NCBI GenBank assembly: GCA_019634595.1
Contig: JAHCBC010000005.1
Location: 248,001 to 312,000, forward strand
Direction: 5' to 3'
DNA length: 64,000 nucleotides
From: Akkermansiaceae bacterium
GTDB taxonomy: Bacteria; Verrucomicrobiota; Verrucomicrobiia; Verrucomicrobiales; Akkermansiaceae
Translations under genes and position numbers: made by a program
The notes under the pieces: model-generated
What the model was told of the DNA's origin: nothing
Databases searched by the model: none
Seen by the model: only the letters and a program-made list of their open reading frames with translations
In this document: one piece after another, positions 43,549 through 52,385 of the stretch
Position numbering within the stretch: the first letter of the stretch is position 1
How the letters are laid out: each line of letters opens with the position of its first letter

Positions 43549-44373
43549 TCAGGATTTCGGGGACTGGATCATCTCGATGGCGCCGGTGTGCCTGGCCCCT
43601 TCCTTGATGACGAGGGAGGCGGTTTTCACCAGTCCCTGGAGATGGGCGCGTTTCGCGAGGGTGATGGGGCCGGTGCAGGAGATCTGGCCGCGGACATTCC
43701 CGTCGATGTAGGCGGATGCTGCGGTCACCGGGTTCAGGAACTCGACCCTCGCCCCGCGTTCCACGCGGAGCTGGCGGCAGGACACCTTGCCGAGAATCTT
43801 GCCGTGGCTGCGGATCACCAGGTCTCCGGAGCAATCGACCGACCCCGCGAGTTCGCCCAGCACGGTGAGGTGGTGGCACTGGATGGTGATTCCGGAAACC
43901 ACGCCGGATTTTTCGATCATTACGTCGCCCCGGGTCTGGATCCGCCGGTTCCACGGCTCGGAAATGACGTAGTCGCGCAGGCTGATGTAGGCGCTGCACC
44001 GCGGGCACTGGCTGGACTGGGCCTCCGCGACGGCCTTGTGGGTATGGCCGCAACTGAAGCAGGTCACCTCCCGGGGAGGCTTTTGCCGGAAAATGAGGCG
44101 GCGGAGCAGGGAAAGCTTCGGAGGAACGGCAGGTTGCGGTTTGAACGGGGTGACCTTCACCTGGGGTTCGCTCGCCGGGACTTCCGGCCGCACTTTGGCG
44201 AGGCGGGTGGCGGCCCGGTAGCGCGGAACCGCCTTGCCGTCGATCACCTGGAAATTCCCACGGCAGGACCGGCACTGCGTGGACACGACCATGGCGGGCT
44301 CAAGCTGGCGGTGCCCGCAGTCCGGGCACACCAGTTCGATGCGATGGCGCTTGGGCTCATCGGCCATGGTCAT
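43549..44373 (-). CDS. Zinc-ribbon-bactofilin fusion protein
   Basis: 274 aa. Two zinc-ribbon-like units at the N-terminus (CPDCGH...CRSC near 16-37 and CFSCGH...CPRC near 105-128), separated by a Pro/basic linker, then a bactofilin (polymer-forming, DUF583) beta-helix from about 140, with repeated hydrophobic turns such as GITIQCHHLTVLGELAGSVDCSGDLVIRSHGKILG. Bactofilins form cytoskeletal filaments. The added ribbons could bind nucleic acid or protein. Paired with a normal bactofilin gene 29 bp upstream. Confidence 0.85.
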   Translation of the reverse strand: MTMADEPKRHRIELVCPDCGHRQLEPAMVVSTQCRSCRGNFQVIDGKAVPRYRAATRLAKVRPEVPASEPQVKVTPFKPQPAVPPKLSLLRRLIFRQKPPREVTCFSCGHTHKAVAEAQSSQCPRCSAYISLRDYVISEPWNRRIQTRGDVMIEKSGVVSGITIQCHHLTVLGELAGSVDCSGDLVIRSHGKILGKVSCRQLRVERGARVEFLNPVTAASAYIDGNVRGQISCTGPITLAKRAHLQGLVKTASLVIKEGARHTGAIEMIQSPKS

Positions 44374-44402
44374 TCAGACGGGCAAGGGGCGAGTGGGGCT
44401 TT

Positions 44403-44951
44403 TCAAGCCTTGGTTCCCGCAAGTTCCTCTTGCTTCGGTTCCGCGGCGGGCTTGGACGCGGGAGCGCCTTGGGCCGGGGTGCCGACCGTCGATTTGCCGA
44501 CGAAAATGGCACCGGCTTCGATGGAAAGGGTCTTCGCCTTGATGTCGCCGACGACTTCAGCGCTGGACTTCAGTTCGACACGGTCCGTGACGCTGATGTT
44601 TCCATGCACCTTGCCGTAGATGACGACGGTGTTGGTCTTGATCTCCGCCTTGATGCGGGCGTTCTCACCGACGGTCAGGTTGCCGTCCGAGGAGATTTCG
44701 CCCTCGATCTTGCCATCGACCACCAGGTCGTTGGCGAATTTGACGGTGCCTTTGATCTCCACGTCGGAAGAAAGCACATTCCGGGTGGCTCCAGCGGCAG
44801 GGCGAGCCTGGGAGGCGGCGCCGGAGGAAGGAGGAGCGGGAACGGAATAGGAAGATGCCGCAGGTGCGGAGGGAGCTGCCGGAGGGAGCTCTTGGGAAGG
44901 TGCCGGGCTGCCGGTGGGCCCGAGGTCTTGGCCGATTACTTTTTTGAACAC
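44403..44951 (-). CDS. Bactofilin (polymer-forming cytoskeletal protein)
   Basis: 182 aa. A Pro/Ala/Ser-rich N-terminal tail (to about 65), then the DUF583 beta-helix: VLSSDVEIKGTVKFANDLVVDGKIEGEISSDGNLTVGENARIKAEIKTNTVVIYGKVHGNISVTDRVEL. The C-terminal tail is Ala/Pro/Glu-rich. Bactofilins polymerise without nucleotide and shape cells or position wall enzymes in other phyla. It is first of the bactofilin pair and follows the TPR protein gene on the same strand. Confidence 0.92.
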   Translation of the reverse strand: MFKKVIGQDLGPTGSPAPSQELPPAAPSAPAASSYSVPAPPSSGAASQARPAAGATRNVLSSDVEIKGTVKFANDLVVDGKIEGEISSDGNLTVGENARIKAEIKTNTVVIYGKVHGNISVTDRVELKSSAEVVGDIKAKTLSIEAGAIFVGKSTVGTPAQGAPASKPAAEPKQEELAGTKA

Positions 44952-44993
44952 GGATTAAAAGAGAGGTGGGTGAGATTGAATGTCAAACGGAAT

Positions 44994-45941
44994 TCAAGGA
45001 TTTGGCGCGGTCTCAGGAGCTGGTGCTGGTGCCTCGGGAGCCGGTGCGGGTGCCTCAGGAGCCGGTGCGGGTGCCTCGGGAGCCGGTGCGGGTGCCTCGG
45101 GAGCTGGTGCGGGTGCCTCAGGAGCCGGTGCGGGTGCCTCGGGAGCTGGTGCGGGTGCCTCAGGAGCTGGTGCGGGTGCCTCGGGAGCTGGTGCGGGCGG
45201 GGCAGGGGTCAACCCGGGAAGGGAGAGGAGATTTTCCGGAGCCGGTGCGGGTGCATCACCAGGGGCAGGTTCCGGAGCAGGTGGTGGATCGATTTCCACG
45301 GGCGGCTTCGCGTTCAGCAGACCGATGCGGGAGGAAGCGGTGGTGGCGAAGTTGCTTCCGGGGAACTCGTTCTGCGCCTGTTCATAGTGTTTCCGCGCCT
45401 CGTCGGTCTTACCGGCGTTCTTCGCCAGATCGCCGAGCGAAAGAAGGGCATAGGGGGCGAGGAAGCGGGTGGCTTCTCCGCCGGAGACGATTTCCCCGAA
45501 GATTTTGGACGCTTCGTCCGCCTTGCCTTGGGCGGCCAGCTTGGAGGCGAGGCTGGCCTTGGCGGTTGCCAAGGCAGGATGTTCCGCTTGCTCCGAGATG
45601 AAGGAACGGAGGGTGCTGATGGCATCGTCCTGCAGGCCGTCGGTCCATTGTTTTTCCGCGAGAAGCAGGCGTGCGCTGCCTCCGGCCGGAGTTTCCGGGT
45701 AATCCTTCACGAGCTTCTGCAGGGAGGCGAGATCCTCCGCCTGGCTGAGAGCGGCACCGGCGGTGTGCTGATGGCTTTTCTCAAGCCCCCGGTAGATGAT
45801 GAAGGCAGCAGCCGCGATCACCACCACGACGGCCAGAATCAGAAGATTCTTCTGGTTGCGGTCGAGGAACTGGTCGAATGCGGACGGCTCTTGGGAGATC
45901 TCTCCGAGGGGACGGGGCGTTTCGTGGGAATCTGCGGACAT
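44994..45941 (-). CDS. YfgM-like membrane TPR protein with Pro/Ala repeat tail
   Basis: 315 aa. A short cytoplasmic stretch (to about 30), one membrane helix (NLLILAVVVVIAAAAFIIYRG), then a periplasmic tetratricopeptide region (EDLASLQKLVKDYPETPAGGSARLLLAEKQW) like YfgM/DUF2133 proteins, which assist outer-membrane or secretory chaperones. The C-terminal 75 residues are almost only Ala, Pro and Glu in a 7-residue repeat. Minus strand, upstream of the bactofilin genes. Confidence 0.85.
   Translation of the reverse strand: MSADSHETPRPLGEISQEPSAFDQFLDRNQKNLLILAVVVVIAAAAFIIYRGLEKSHQHTAGAALSQAEDLASLQKLVKDYPETPAGGSARLLLAEKQWTDGLQDDAISTLRSFISEQAEHPALATAKASLASKLAAQGKADEASKIFGEIVSGGEATRFLAPYALLSLGDLAKNAGKTDEARKHYEQAQNEFPGSNFATTASSRIGLLNAKPPVEIDPPPAPEPAPGDAPAPAPENLLSLPGLTPAPPAPAPEAPAPAPEAPAPAPEAPAPAPEAPAPAPEAPAPAPEAPAPAPEAPAPAPEAPAPAPETAPNP
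45031..45198. repeat. 21-bp tandem repeat, eight units
   Basis: Eight direct 21-bp units inside the TPR gene, encoding the 7-residue motif APAPEAP on the minus strand. Units differ only at two positions (A/G and C/T), both silent. In-frame length, so copy-number change would lengthen or shorten the tail without a frameshift. Confidence 0.95.
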
Positions 45942-46070
45942 TTGGAAAGCTGGATTTCGCGGTGGGGCGGAGGCGTGATCAAAGCCGGGGCTGCGTCGAA
46001 AGCAATCCGGAAGTCAGAAGGTGCGGATTTTTCGTGGTATTGCGGTGGGGGGACGCTATGGATGCGCGCG

Positions 46071-47189
46071 ATGTCCGGACGCGTATATGTGGTGGCGGGG
46101 GAGCTGAGCGGTGACGCTCATGGCGCGGGTTTGTTGCGTTCCCTGCTGGAGCGGAAACCGGGAACCGTGGTGGCCGGAGTGGGTGGACCGCAGATGGCGG
46201 AGGTCGCGGGAACGAAGGACTGGGTGGAAGACGCCGCCGTGATGGGGGTGTGGGAGGTGCTCAAGCGCTATGGATGGTTCAAGGAACGCTTCGGGGAAAT
46301 GCTGGAGGAGGTGAGACGCTTCCGGCCGGATGTGCTGCTGCTGATCGACTACCCCGGGTTCAACCTGCGCTTCGCGAAGGCGGTGAAGCGGGAGTTTCCG
46401 GCGGTGAAGCAGGTCTATTACATCAGCCCGCAGGTATGGGCGTGGAACAAGAAGCGGATCCCGAAAATGGTCGCGCTGCTGGACCAGATGATGTGCCTGT
46501 TCCCGTTCGAGGAGCCGATTTTTGCCAACGCCGGACTGAAGACGAAGTTCGTCGGGCACCCACTGGTGGATGAACTGGAGGAGCGGCGGATGGAGGTGGT
46601 CCGGGATGAATCCCTGGTGGGGCTGTTCCCTGGCAGCCGGGAGAGGGAGGTGGCCTCCCTCTTTCCGATGATGGTGGAGTCCGCGAAGCAGCTCCATGGA
46701 TGGCGGAATGGACTCAGGTTCGAGGCCCCGGCCGCATCCGCGAAGCTCGCGGAAATCATGCGTGGCATGGTGCGGGAAGCAGGGGCGGAAGCATTCATCA
46801 CCGTAACCGATGGCGGTGCCCATGCGTTGATGCAGCAGGCGGGGTGCGGGGTGATCGCGAGCGGCACGGCGACCCTGGAGGCGGCCTACTACGGCCTGCC
46901 CTACTGTCTGGTCTATAAGGTGGCGGGGCTGACCTACGTGATGGCGAAGCTGCTGGTGAAGATCAAATTCATCGGCATCGTGAACATTCTGGCGGAGGAA
47001 GAGGTGGTGGAGGAATTCATCCAAGGGGCGGCGGAGCCGGAGAGGGTGGTGCCCGCCTTGAAACGGTTCATCGAAGATCCCGCGTGCCGTGAGGCATTGC
47101 AGGCCCGCCTGGCGGAAACTTCCGCGAAGCTGGGGGGCTTGGGAGCGCATTCGCGGGCAGCGGAGGTGGTGGCGGGGTGGCTGCCGTAG
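46071..47189 (+). CDS. lpxB: Lipid-A-disaccharide synthase
   Basis: Glycosyltransferase family 19 enzyme joining UDP-diacylglucosamine and lipid X, on the inner membrane; implies a lipid A-bearing outer membrane. 372 aa from ATG 46071 (MSGRVYVVAGELSGDAHGAGLL); an in-frame ATG 9 bp earlier is possible. Blocks: LLIDYPGFNLRFAKAVK, YYISPQVWAWNKKRIPKM, LFPFEEPIF, FVGHPLVDEL, GLFPGSREREVASLFPMM and GTATLEAAYYGLPYCLVYK. Divergent from the TPR gene. Confidence 0.96.
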   Translation: MSGRVYVVAGELSGDAHGAGLLRSLLERKPGTVVAGVGGPQMAEVAGTKDWVEDAAVMGVWEVLKRYGWFKERFGEMLEEVRRFRPDVLLLIDYPGFNLRFAKAVKREFPAVKQVYYISPQVWAWNKKRIPKMVALLDQMMCLFPFEEPIFANAGLKTKFVGHPLVDELEERRMEVVRDESLVGLFPGSREREVASLFPMMVESAKQLHGWRNGLRFEAPAASAKLAEIMRGMVREAGAEAFITVTDGGAHALMQQAGCGVIASGTATLEAAYYGLPYCLVYKVAGLTYVMAKLLVKIKFIGIVNILAEEEVVEEFIQGAAEPERVVPALKRFIEDPACREALQARLAETSAKLGGLGAHSRAAEVVAGWLP

Positions 47190-47253
47190 GGCCGCTGCTT
47201 TTTTGGCCGTTGGGTGTTGCGTTCCCCCGGCGAGTGGGTATTGAAGGCGCGTG

Positions 47254-47412
47254 ATGAAATTTTTCCTGATCGCGCTGCCTCTCTGTGTGCTTGGATTTTC
47301 CTGCGAGCGCCACGATTTCGAAGAAACCAAAAAGCTCCATCAGTCACATGGCAGCCATGGCGATGACCACGGTGCGGACCATGGCAAGAAAGACGACGGC
47401 CACGGCCATTGA
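47254..47412 (+). CDS. Tiny His/Asp-rich lipoprotein
   Basis: 52 aa. A hydrophobic N-terminus with lipobox LGFSC (Cys 17), then a tail with nine His and eight Asp residues (GDDHGADHGKKDDGHGH). The pattern suggests a small metal-binding outer-membrane or periplasmic lipoprotein, which is an inference. Starts 64 bp after lpxB and converges on the reductase gene (13 bp between stops). Not recognised as a named family. Confidence 0.72.
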   Translation: MKFFLIALPLCVLGFSCERHDFEETKKLHQSHGSHGDDHGADHGKKDDGHGH

Positions 47413-47425
47413 GCCGGTCCGGGGA

Positions 47426-48052
47426 TCAGGATTCCCGGTCCCGTGCGTAGCTGACGAAGCATTCACCGGATTCCGGGCAGGCTTCGAAGTGTGAGATTCT
47501 GAAATGGCGGGTTGCCGGCAGGAACTCCCGTGAGGTCCCGGTGGCGGTGGGTGCCTCCTGCCCGCCGAAAAGGGTGTGGCCTGCCAGGGTGGCGTGGAAT
47601 TCATCCACCAGATCCAGGGCCGCCAGTTCCCGGATCAACTCTCCGCCGCCTTCGCAGTGGAGGTGCCTGACCTGATGCCTGGCCGCCAGTTCCGCCAGAA
47701 ATCCCGTCAGATCACCGCTGTGCACGGTGACTCCGGAAGGGACGGACGGAGGTGGACCGCCGGTCACCAGCAGGTGGATGGCACCACCCGGCGTGGAGAA
47801 GATGGGATGAGCTGGATCGAGGTTTCCGGTGCGGGAGACGATGCAGCGCAGCGGGTTCTTCGGGCCGGTCATGGTCATGCGGTCGTTGTTGAGGGTGCCG
47901 CGGCCCACCAGGATGGCGTCGGCATTTTCCCTCAGGGCCATGAACCGCCGTTTGTCCCCGGCGGAGGTCCAGCCGGAGGGGGGGTGCGCGGGGGAGGAGA
48001 TCTTGCCATCTGCGGAGATCGCCAGATTGGTGGAGATCCGCGGGCGTTGCAT
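47426..48052 (-). CDS. RibD C-terminal / dihydrofolate reductase-like protein
   Basis: 208 aa from ATG 48052 (MQRPRISTNLAISADGKIS). The RibD_C/DHFR-like fold has the family features ADAILVGRGTLNNDRMTMT, PLRCIVSRTGNLDP, VRHLHCEGGGELIRELAALDLVDEFHATLAG. No deaminase domain is present. The family reduces pteridine or riboflavin-pathway intermediates with NAD(P)H; the substrate here is undetermined. Divergent from the SLC13 transporter. Confidence 0.87.
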   Translation of the reverse strand: MQRPRISTNLAISADGKISSPAHPPSGWTSAGDKRRFMALRENADAILVGRGTLNNDRMTMTGPKNPLRCIVSRTGNLDPAHPIFSTPGGAIHLLVTGGPPPSVPSGVTVHSGDLTGFLAELAARHQVRHLHCEGGGELIRELAALDLVDEFHATLAGHTLFGGQEAPTATGTSREFLPATRHFRISHFEACPESGECFVSYARDRES

Positions 48053-48127
48053 GGTGTGAGGGTGGGGGATCGTTACAGTCTTGTCAAAGGCGCGCGTGGC
48101 CTCCATTGACGGGCACCCCACGTGGGG

Positions 48128-49981
48128 ATGTTTCCATCCATGACGTTAGAAATCGGCCTCACCCTATTGGTCATTGTGATCACCCTGGTCGCGTTCATCC
48201 GTGAATGGGCCGCGCCGGATGTGCTGGCGCTCTCGATCCTCTGCCTGGTGGTCGCGCTGGGATTGGTGAGTCCCACGCAGATGATGGATGTGTTCCGCAA
48301 CGAGGCTCCGCTGACCATCGCCGCGCTGTTCGTGATCGGCGGAGCTTTGGAAAGGTCGGGGGCGGTGGATAAGATCGGCCGCCTGCTGAAGGACAAGCTG
48401 TCGGGAAATGTCAGGACCGCGATCCTGGCGTTTTCGGCGCTCACCGCGTTCTTCGGCGCGTGGCTCAACAATACGGCGCTGGTGGCGATCCTGCTCCCCG
48501 TCGCGCTTGGTTTCGGGCGCTCGAAGAACATTTCCGCTTCGAGATTGCTGATGCCCCTGTCCTATTCCTCGATCCTTGGCGGATGCTGCACCCTGATCGG
48601 CACATCAACGAACCTGCTGGTGAATGGCACGCTGAAGGACCTCGGCGAAAAGCCGATGAGCATGTTCGAACTGGCGCCGCTGGGGATACCGATGGCCATC
48701 GCGGGGGTCGCTTACCTGACGATCTTCGGGCCGAAATTGATTCCTGAGAGATCTTCGATCACCGGGGCGCTGGAGATCGATCTGCGGACCTCCCCTTTGT
48801 ATCATTTGCTGGTGGGAAAGGGTTCCCCGCTGATCGGGGCGAAATTGATCGAAACCAGATTGGCTGACCGCGAATCCGGAGTCCACGTGATGGAAGTCCG
48901 CCGGAGAGGCACCCGGGTGATGACGCCCCTCTCGAAGCTGACGGTGCAGGAGAACGACCGGGTGATGGTGGCCATGCACCGTCGACGGGGTGGAGGGGCC
49001 AAGATCGAGGAACTGTTCGGGGACAACGGAGTGCAGGTGCTTTCGACGGTGGATGGCATCGTGTCGGAGCTGGTCATCCGGGAGGAGTCATCGCTGTTGG
49101 GACGGACCCTCGCGGCGTCCGACTTCCGGCAGAAATACAACTGTGTGGTGCTGGCCGTGCACCGGGATGGTGTGAACATCACCAGCCAGCTCGCCGGGGT
49201 TTCCCTTGAGGCGGGTGACACGCTGCTGGTCATCACCGCGCGCAACAATCTGGATGCCCTGGAGGCCACCCGCGATTTCGTCCTCACGGACTCGCCCGAT
49301 GAGAAAGGGCAGGACGAGCAGGAGGAGGCACCGCCGAAACAGGCCAAGCATATCTGGATTTCATGGGCGACCCTGATCGGGGTGGTCGCCACGGCGACTC
49401 TGACGGATTTCCTCAACCCTTATGTCTCATGGATTCCGGAGATCCCCATCCATTACGCCGCCTTGGTGGGCGCGTTGTGCTTGTTGTGGATGAGGATCCT
49501 CACCCCGCGGGAGGCTTATACGAGCATTGACTGGCAGGTGCTGCTGATGCTGTACGGCCTGCTGGGCCTCGGGCTGGCGATGCAGAACACGGGGACCGCG
49601 AAGTTCCTGTCCGGGGAGATCGTGGAACTCACGGCGCGTTTCGTTTCACCGGATTACCTACCCATTGTCCTGTTGTGGACGGTTTTCCTGCTGACGCTGC
49701 TGCTGACGGAAGTGCTGTCCAACAACGCGACGGCGGTGATGATGGTCCCCATCGTCGTGACGCTGGCCCATGAGCTGAACGTGGATTCGCGTCCGTTCGT
49801 CATGGGCGTCACCGTGGCAGCCTCCACGGCATTCGCGCTGCCGATGGGCTACCAGACCCACATGATGGTCTTCGGGCCGGGCGGCTACAAGTTCGTGGAC
49901 TTCCTCAGGGTGGGTATCCCCCTCAACATCATCTGCTGGGTCATCGCCTGCACCCTGATCCCGTTCATCTGGCCGTTCTGA
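48128..49981 (+). CDS. SLC13-type transporter with paired TrkA-C (RCK_C) domains
   Basis: About 617 aa. Residues 1-200 contain helices and the SLC13 segment SSILGGCCTLIGTSTNLLVNG; two cytoplasmic TrkA-C domains lie near 210-290 and 300-385 (SPLIGAKLIETRLADRESGVHVMEV, SSLLGRTLAASDFRQKYNCVVLAVHR). More helices follow, with TEVLSNNATAVMMVPI and GYQTHMMVFGPG. The DASS family moves anions such as sulfate, phosphate or dicarboxylates with Na+; the substrate is not deducible. Two in-frame ATGs exist (48128 and 48140), the upstream one taken here. Confidence 0.88.
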   Translation: MFPSMTLEIGLTLLVIVITLVAFIREWAAPDVLALSILCLVVALGLVSPTQMMDVFRNEAPLTIAALFVIGGALERSGAVDKIGRLLKDKLSGNVRTAILAFSALTAFFGAWLNNTALVAILLPVALGFGRSKNISASRLLMPLSYSSILGGCCTLIGTSTNLLVNGTLKDLGEKPMSMFELAPLGIPMAIAGVAYLTIFGPKLIPERSSITGALEIDLRTSPLYHLLVGKGSPLIGAKLIETRLADRESGVHVMEVRRRGTRVMTPLSKLTVQENDRVMVAMHRRRGGGAKIEELFGDNGVQVLSTVDGIVSELVIREESSLLGRTLAASDFRQKYNCVVLAVHRDGVNITSQLAGVSLEAGDTLLVITARNNLDALEATRDFVLTDSPDEKGQDEQEEAPPKQAKHIWISWATLIGVVATATLTDFLNPYVSWIPEIPIHYAALVGALCLLWMRILTPREAYTSIDWQVLLMLYGLLGLGLAMQNTGTAKFLSGEIVELTARFVSPDYLPIVLLWTVFLLTLLLTEVLSNNATAVMMVPIVVTLAHELNVDSRPFVMGVTVAASTAFALPMGYQTHMMVFGPGGYKFVDFLRVGIPLNIICWVIACTLIPFIWPF

Positions 49982-50488
49982 TCAGGAAACGTCCACGGAC
50001 AGGTCCCCGCCGAGGCTTTCGATCGCGGTGGTGAGGGCGTCGGCATCCGAATTCTCCGGGATGGAAACCACGCCCCGCGCGCGGAAAAGCGGATGGCCCG
50101 CCATCGGCGCGCTCTCTAGTCCGGTGGTGAGTTCCTCGACGTTGCCGCCCGCATTTGCGATGGCGGCGGCGAGTTCGCGGACGATGCCGGGGCGGTCGTT
50201 GCCGACGACATCCACGGAAAGCGTGCGGCGGTTCTCCGGGGCGGGGGCGGCTTCCCGCACGGTCTGTACCGTGATGCCGTCCGCGCCGAGGGCCTGGAGT
50301 TGCGCAATAAGTGTGTCCGCGGCCGCATCCGCGCACTCCACGCGGACGATGCCGGCGAATTGTCCGGCCAGGCGGGCCATCCGGCTTTCCAGCCAGTTTC
50401 CGCCATGGGTGGCGACGATGTCCGAGAGGGTGCGGACAAGGCCGGGGCGGTCCGGGCCGAGAACGGTCATCACGAGGGAAGCGGTCAT
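49982..50488 (-). CDS. Double ACT-domain protein (GcvR-like)
   Basis: 168 aa made of two ACT domains: residues 1-80 (SLVMTVLGPDRPGLVRTLSDIVATHGGNWLESRMARLAGQFAGIV) and 90-168 (LSVDVVGNDRPGIVRELAAAIANAGGNVEELTTGLESAP). Resembles the glycine cleavage regulator GcvR and other small-molecule-sensing ACT proteins. Stop abuts the SLC13 gene stop (converging). Confidence 0.88.
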   Translation of the reverse strand: MTASLVMTVLGPDRPGLVRTLSDIVATHGGNWLESRMARLAGQFAGIVRVECADAAADTLIAQLQALGADGITVQTVREAAPAPENRRTLSVDVVGNDRPGIVRELAAAIANAGGNVEELTTGLESAPMAGHPLFRARGVVSIPENSDADALTTAIESLGGDLSVDVS

Positions 50489-50630
50489 AGGGTTAGTTTG
50501 TGGTGGGTATGGAAGGTGATGCGAGAGATTTCAAACAGATGGGGGGATTCATTCCGGTTTTTCGAGATTCTCGTCTGAAAGCTTGTGAAGACGGCGATGA
50601 TCCACCACCTTTCCCGCAAGCTAAATTTCC

Positions 50631-52382
50631 ATGCCCCCTATGGCCAACGATCATCCCTTTCAAACGCTCTTCGAATCGTTCGGGCGGCTTCCCGCCTCCC
50701 ATGCAGAGATGGTCAACCGCAAGGCTCATGATGAGCTGCTCTCCACGCTGGACGTGGAAACGGACAGGCAGGGCCGCTGCATCCTCCTGCGTGCGCCGCG
50801 CGCCGGTCATGGAAAGACCCACCTCCTTTCCAGGGTCCAGCACCAGCTCGGCGGCAGTCATGAATTCATCCCGCTGCATCCGTCCGGGAGCCGGGTGGGT
50901 GCCATTTCGGTCACCGAGGATGCGCTGAACCGGCTGGGCAGGGCGCTCCCTGCGGCCGGAGGGCTGACGGTGCTGGATCTGGTGGTCCGCCGGCTTTTTT
51001 CCTATGCGCTGCAACCGCTGGTGGTGTCCGGCGAGGTGCCGTGCCAGGATAGGGAAGGGGCGCTTGCCGCGCTGCGCAACCGGCCGGTGGAGACGTTTGA
51101 TTTCCACCACCCGAATGCGGTCACCGCCCACTGGGCGAGGGAGAATTTCGAAGTGCTGGGGCCACGCCTGAGCATGGAGCTGGCGCAACGCTGCGGCCTG
51201 CCGGTGAGGGAGGTTTCATTCTGGGTGAGCGCGTTTTTCCGCTACGCGGCTACTCCGGTGGACCATCCCGGCCGGGCTGGTGCGCTGGGCCTGGAAGTGG
51301 CCGGGGAGGCGGTTACGGAAGGCGTTGCCATGGAGCGGCTGACCTCGCTGCTGGCACTGGTTTCCCTGCTGATGCGGGTGGTGCTGGTGGCGGATGATCT
51401 TGAAGGTTTCTCCGCGGATGAGACGGCGGCTCTTGCTTTCGCCGCCTTCATCGGTGGCATCCGCCATCAGGCGGAGCGGGTGGATGTGATCATTTCCCTG
51501 AACAAGGACGTGTGGGAGAACGCGTTCAAACCCCGCCTCAGCGGAGGCCTCGCGGACCGTTTGTCCGAGGTTCTGATCGAACTGGATCCACTGACCGATG
51601 ATGACATCATCGCGCTGTTCGAGTCCCGCGTGCCGGGCTTGGGCAAGGAAGTGTTCGGGCGTATCGATGCTTCCGAGCGCCATGCCCGCGGGTTGATCCG
51701 TGCGGCGGGAACCGCCTGGATGAAGGCGGTCAATGACAAGGCGGAGCTGGAGCCGGCTGCCGCGGCCTTCGCGGAAACCGAGCAGGTTCCCGAGGTGGGA
51801 GCGCCGACTCTCCCGGAGCATTCCCCGGTGGAAGACGAGGCCCTGTTCACGAAGGAGCCGGAGCAGGCTCCCGTGACGTTCTTCACCGCCGTGATCGATG
51901 AACCTGCAACGGGCTTTTTCCCGGTTCAGGAAGTGGAGGTGGCCGGGCCTGGCACTTCTCCCCCGCAACAGTGGGGTGGTGGATCGGTCTATGATGCCCA
52001 GGTGCTGGATGAACCTGCCCGGAATGAGCCATTCAGCAGCGAACCGGTGCCGGGTTTCCTGAAGGATTCCACGTTTTTCCAACCGCCCTTCCAACAGGAG
52101 CAGATCGCAACGGAGGCTCCCGTTGAAAACACGCCTCCGGCCTTCCAGGTCGCGTCGCCCTATTTTCAACCGGTTGCGCAGGATGAGTCCGCTCCGCCGC
52201 CTGCGGTCTATGGTTCGGTGTTTGAACCGGTTTTCGAGCCGGCTTCTCCAGCGGCCGGCTTTGGTCCTCCGCCTCCGCCCCAGCCGAATCAACCCCAGCC
52301 GGGTCCGTCGCAACCGACCGTCGATGGGGATGACCGCGTGGATGATTTGCTGAAGCAGTTTCGCGAGCGGTACGGTCGCTGA
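50631..52382 (+). CDS. P-loop ATPase with long proline-rich tail
   Basis: 583 aa from ATG 50631 (an ATG at 50640 is also possible). The first 350 residues are an AAA+-like NTPase: Walker A APRAGHGKTHL near residues 60-70, hydrophobic strands VVLVADDLEGFSADE as a Walker B (D-D), and DVIISLNKDVWENAF as a sensor-like strand. Residues 390-560 are Pro/Glu/Phe/Gln-rich and probably disordered, ending in a short charged helix (DRVDDLLKQFRERYGR) that could be a docking peptide. No family recognised. It ends 4 bp before the Rex-like palindrome. Confidence 0.75.
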   Translation: MPPMANDHPFQTLFESFGRLPASHAEMVNRKAHDELLSTLDVETDRQGRCILLRAPRAGHGKTHLLSRVQHQLGGSHEFIPLHPSGSRVGAISVTEDALNRLGRALPAAGGLTVLDLVVRRLFSYALQPLVVSGEVPCQDREGALAALRNRPVETFDFHHPNAVTAHWARENFEVLGPRLSMELAQRCGLPVREVSFWVSAFFRYAATPVDHPGRAGALGLEVAGEAVTEGVAMERLTSLLALVSLLMRVVLVADDLEGFSADETAALAFAAFIGGIRHQAERVDVIISLNKDVWENAFKPRLSGGLADRLSEVLIELDPLTDDDIIALFESRVPGLGKEVFGRIDASERHARGLIRAAGTAWMKAVNDKAELEPAAAAFAETEQVPEVGAPTLPEHSPVEDEALFTKEPEQAPVTFFTAVIDEPATGFFPVQEVEVAGPGTSPPQQWGGGSVYDAQVLDEPARNEPFSSEPVPGFLKDSTFFQPPFQQEQIATEAPVENTPPAFQVASPYFQPVAQDESAPPPAVYGSVFEPVFEPASPAAGFGPPPPPQPNQPQPGPSQPTVDGDDRVDDLLKQFRERYGR

Positions 52383-52385
52383 AGC

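Noticed and set aside
45031..45198. CRISPR-like repeats
   Set aside because: Units are contiguous without spacers and encode a Pro/Ala tail; this is a coding tandem repeat.
44430..46070. Long open frame upstream of and in frame with lpxB
   Set aside because: It runs antisense through the bactofilin and TPR genes with Arg/Gly-rich low-quality sequence; LpxB homology begins only at 46071.
50583..50589. Second Rex site upstream of the P-loop ATPase
   Set aside because: Only the TTGTGAA half is present; no inverted second half follows at the required spacing.
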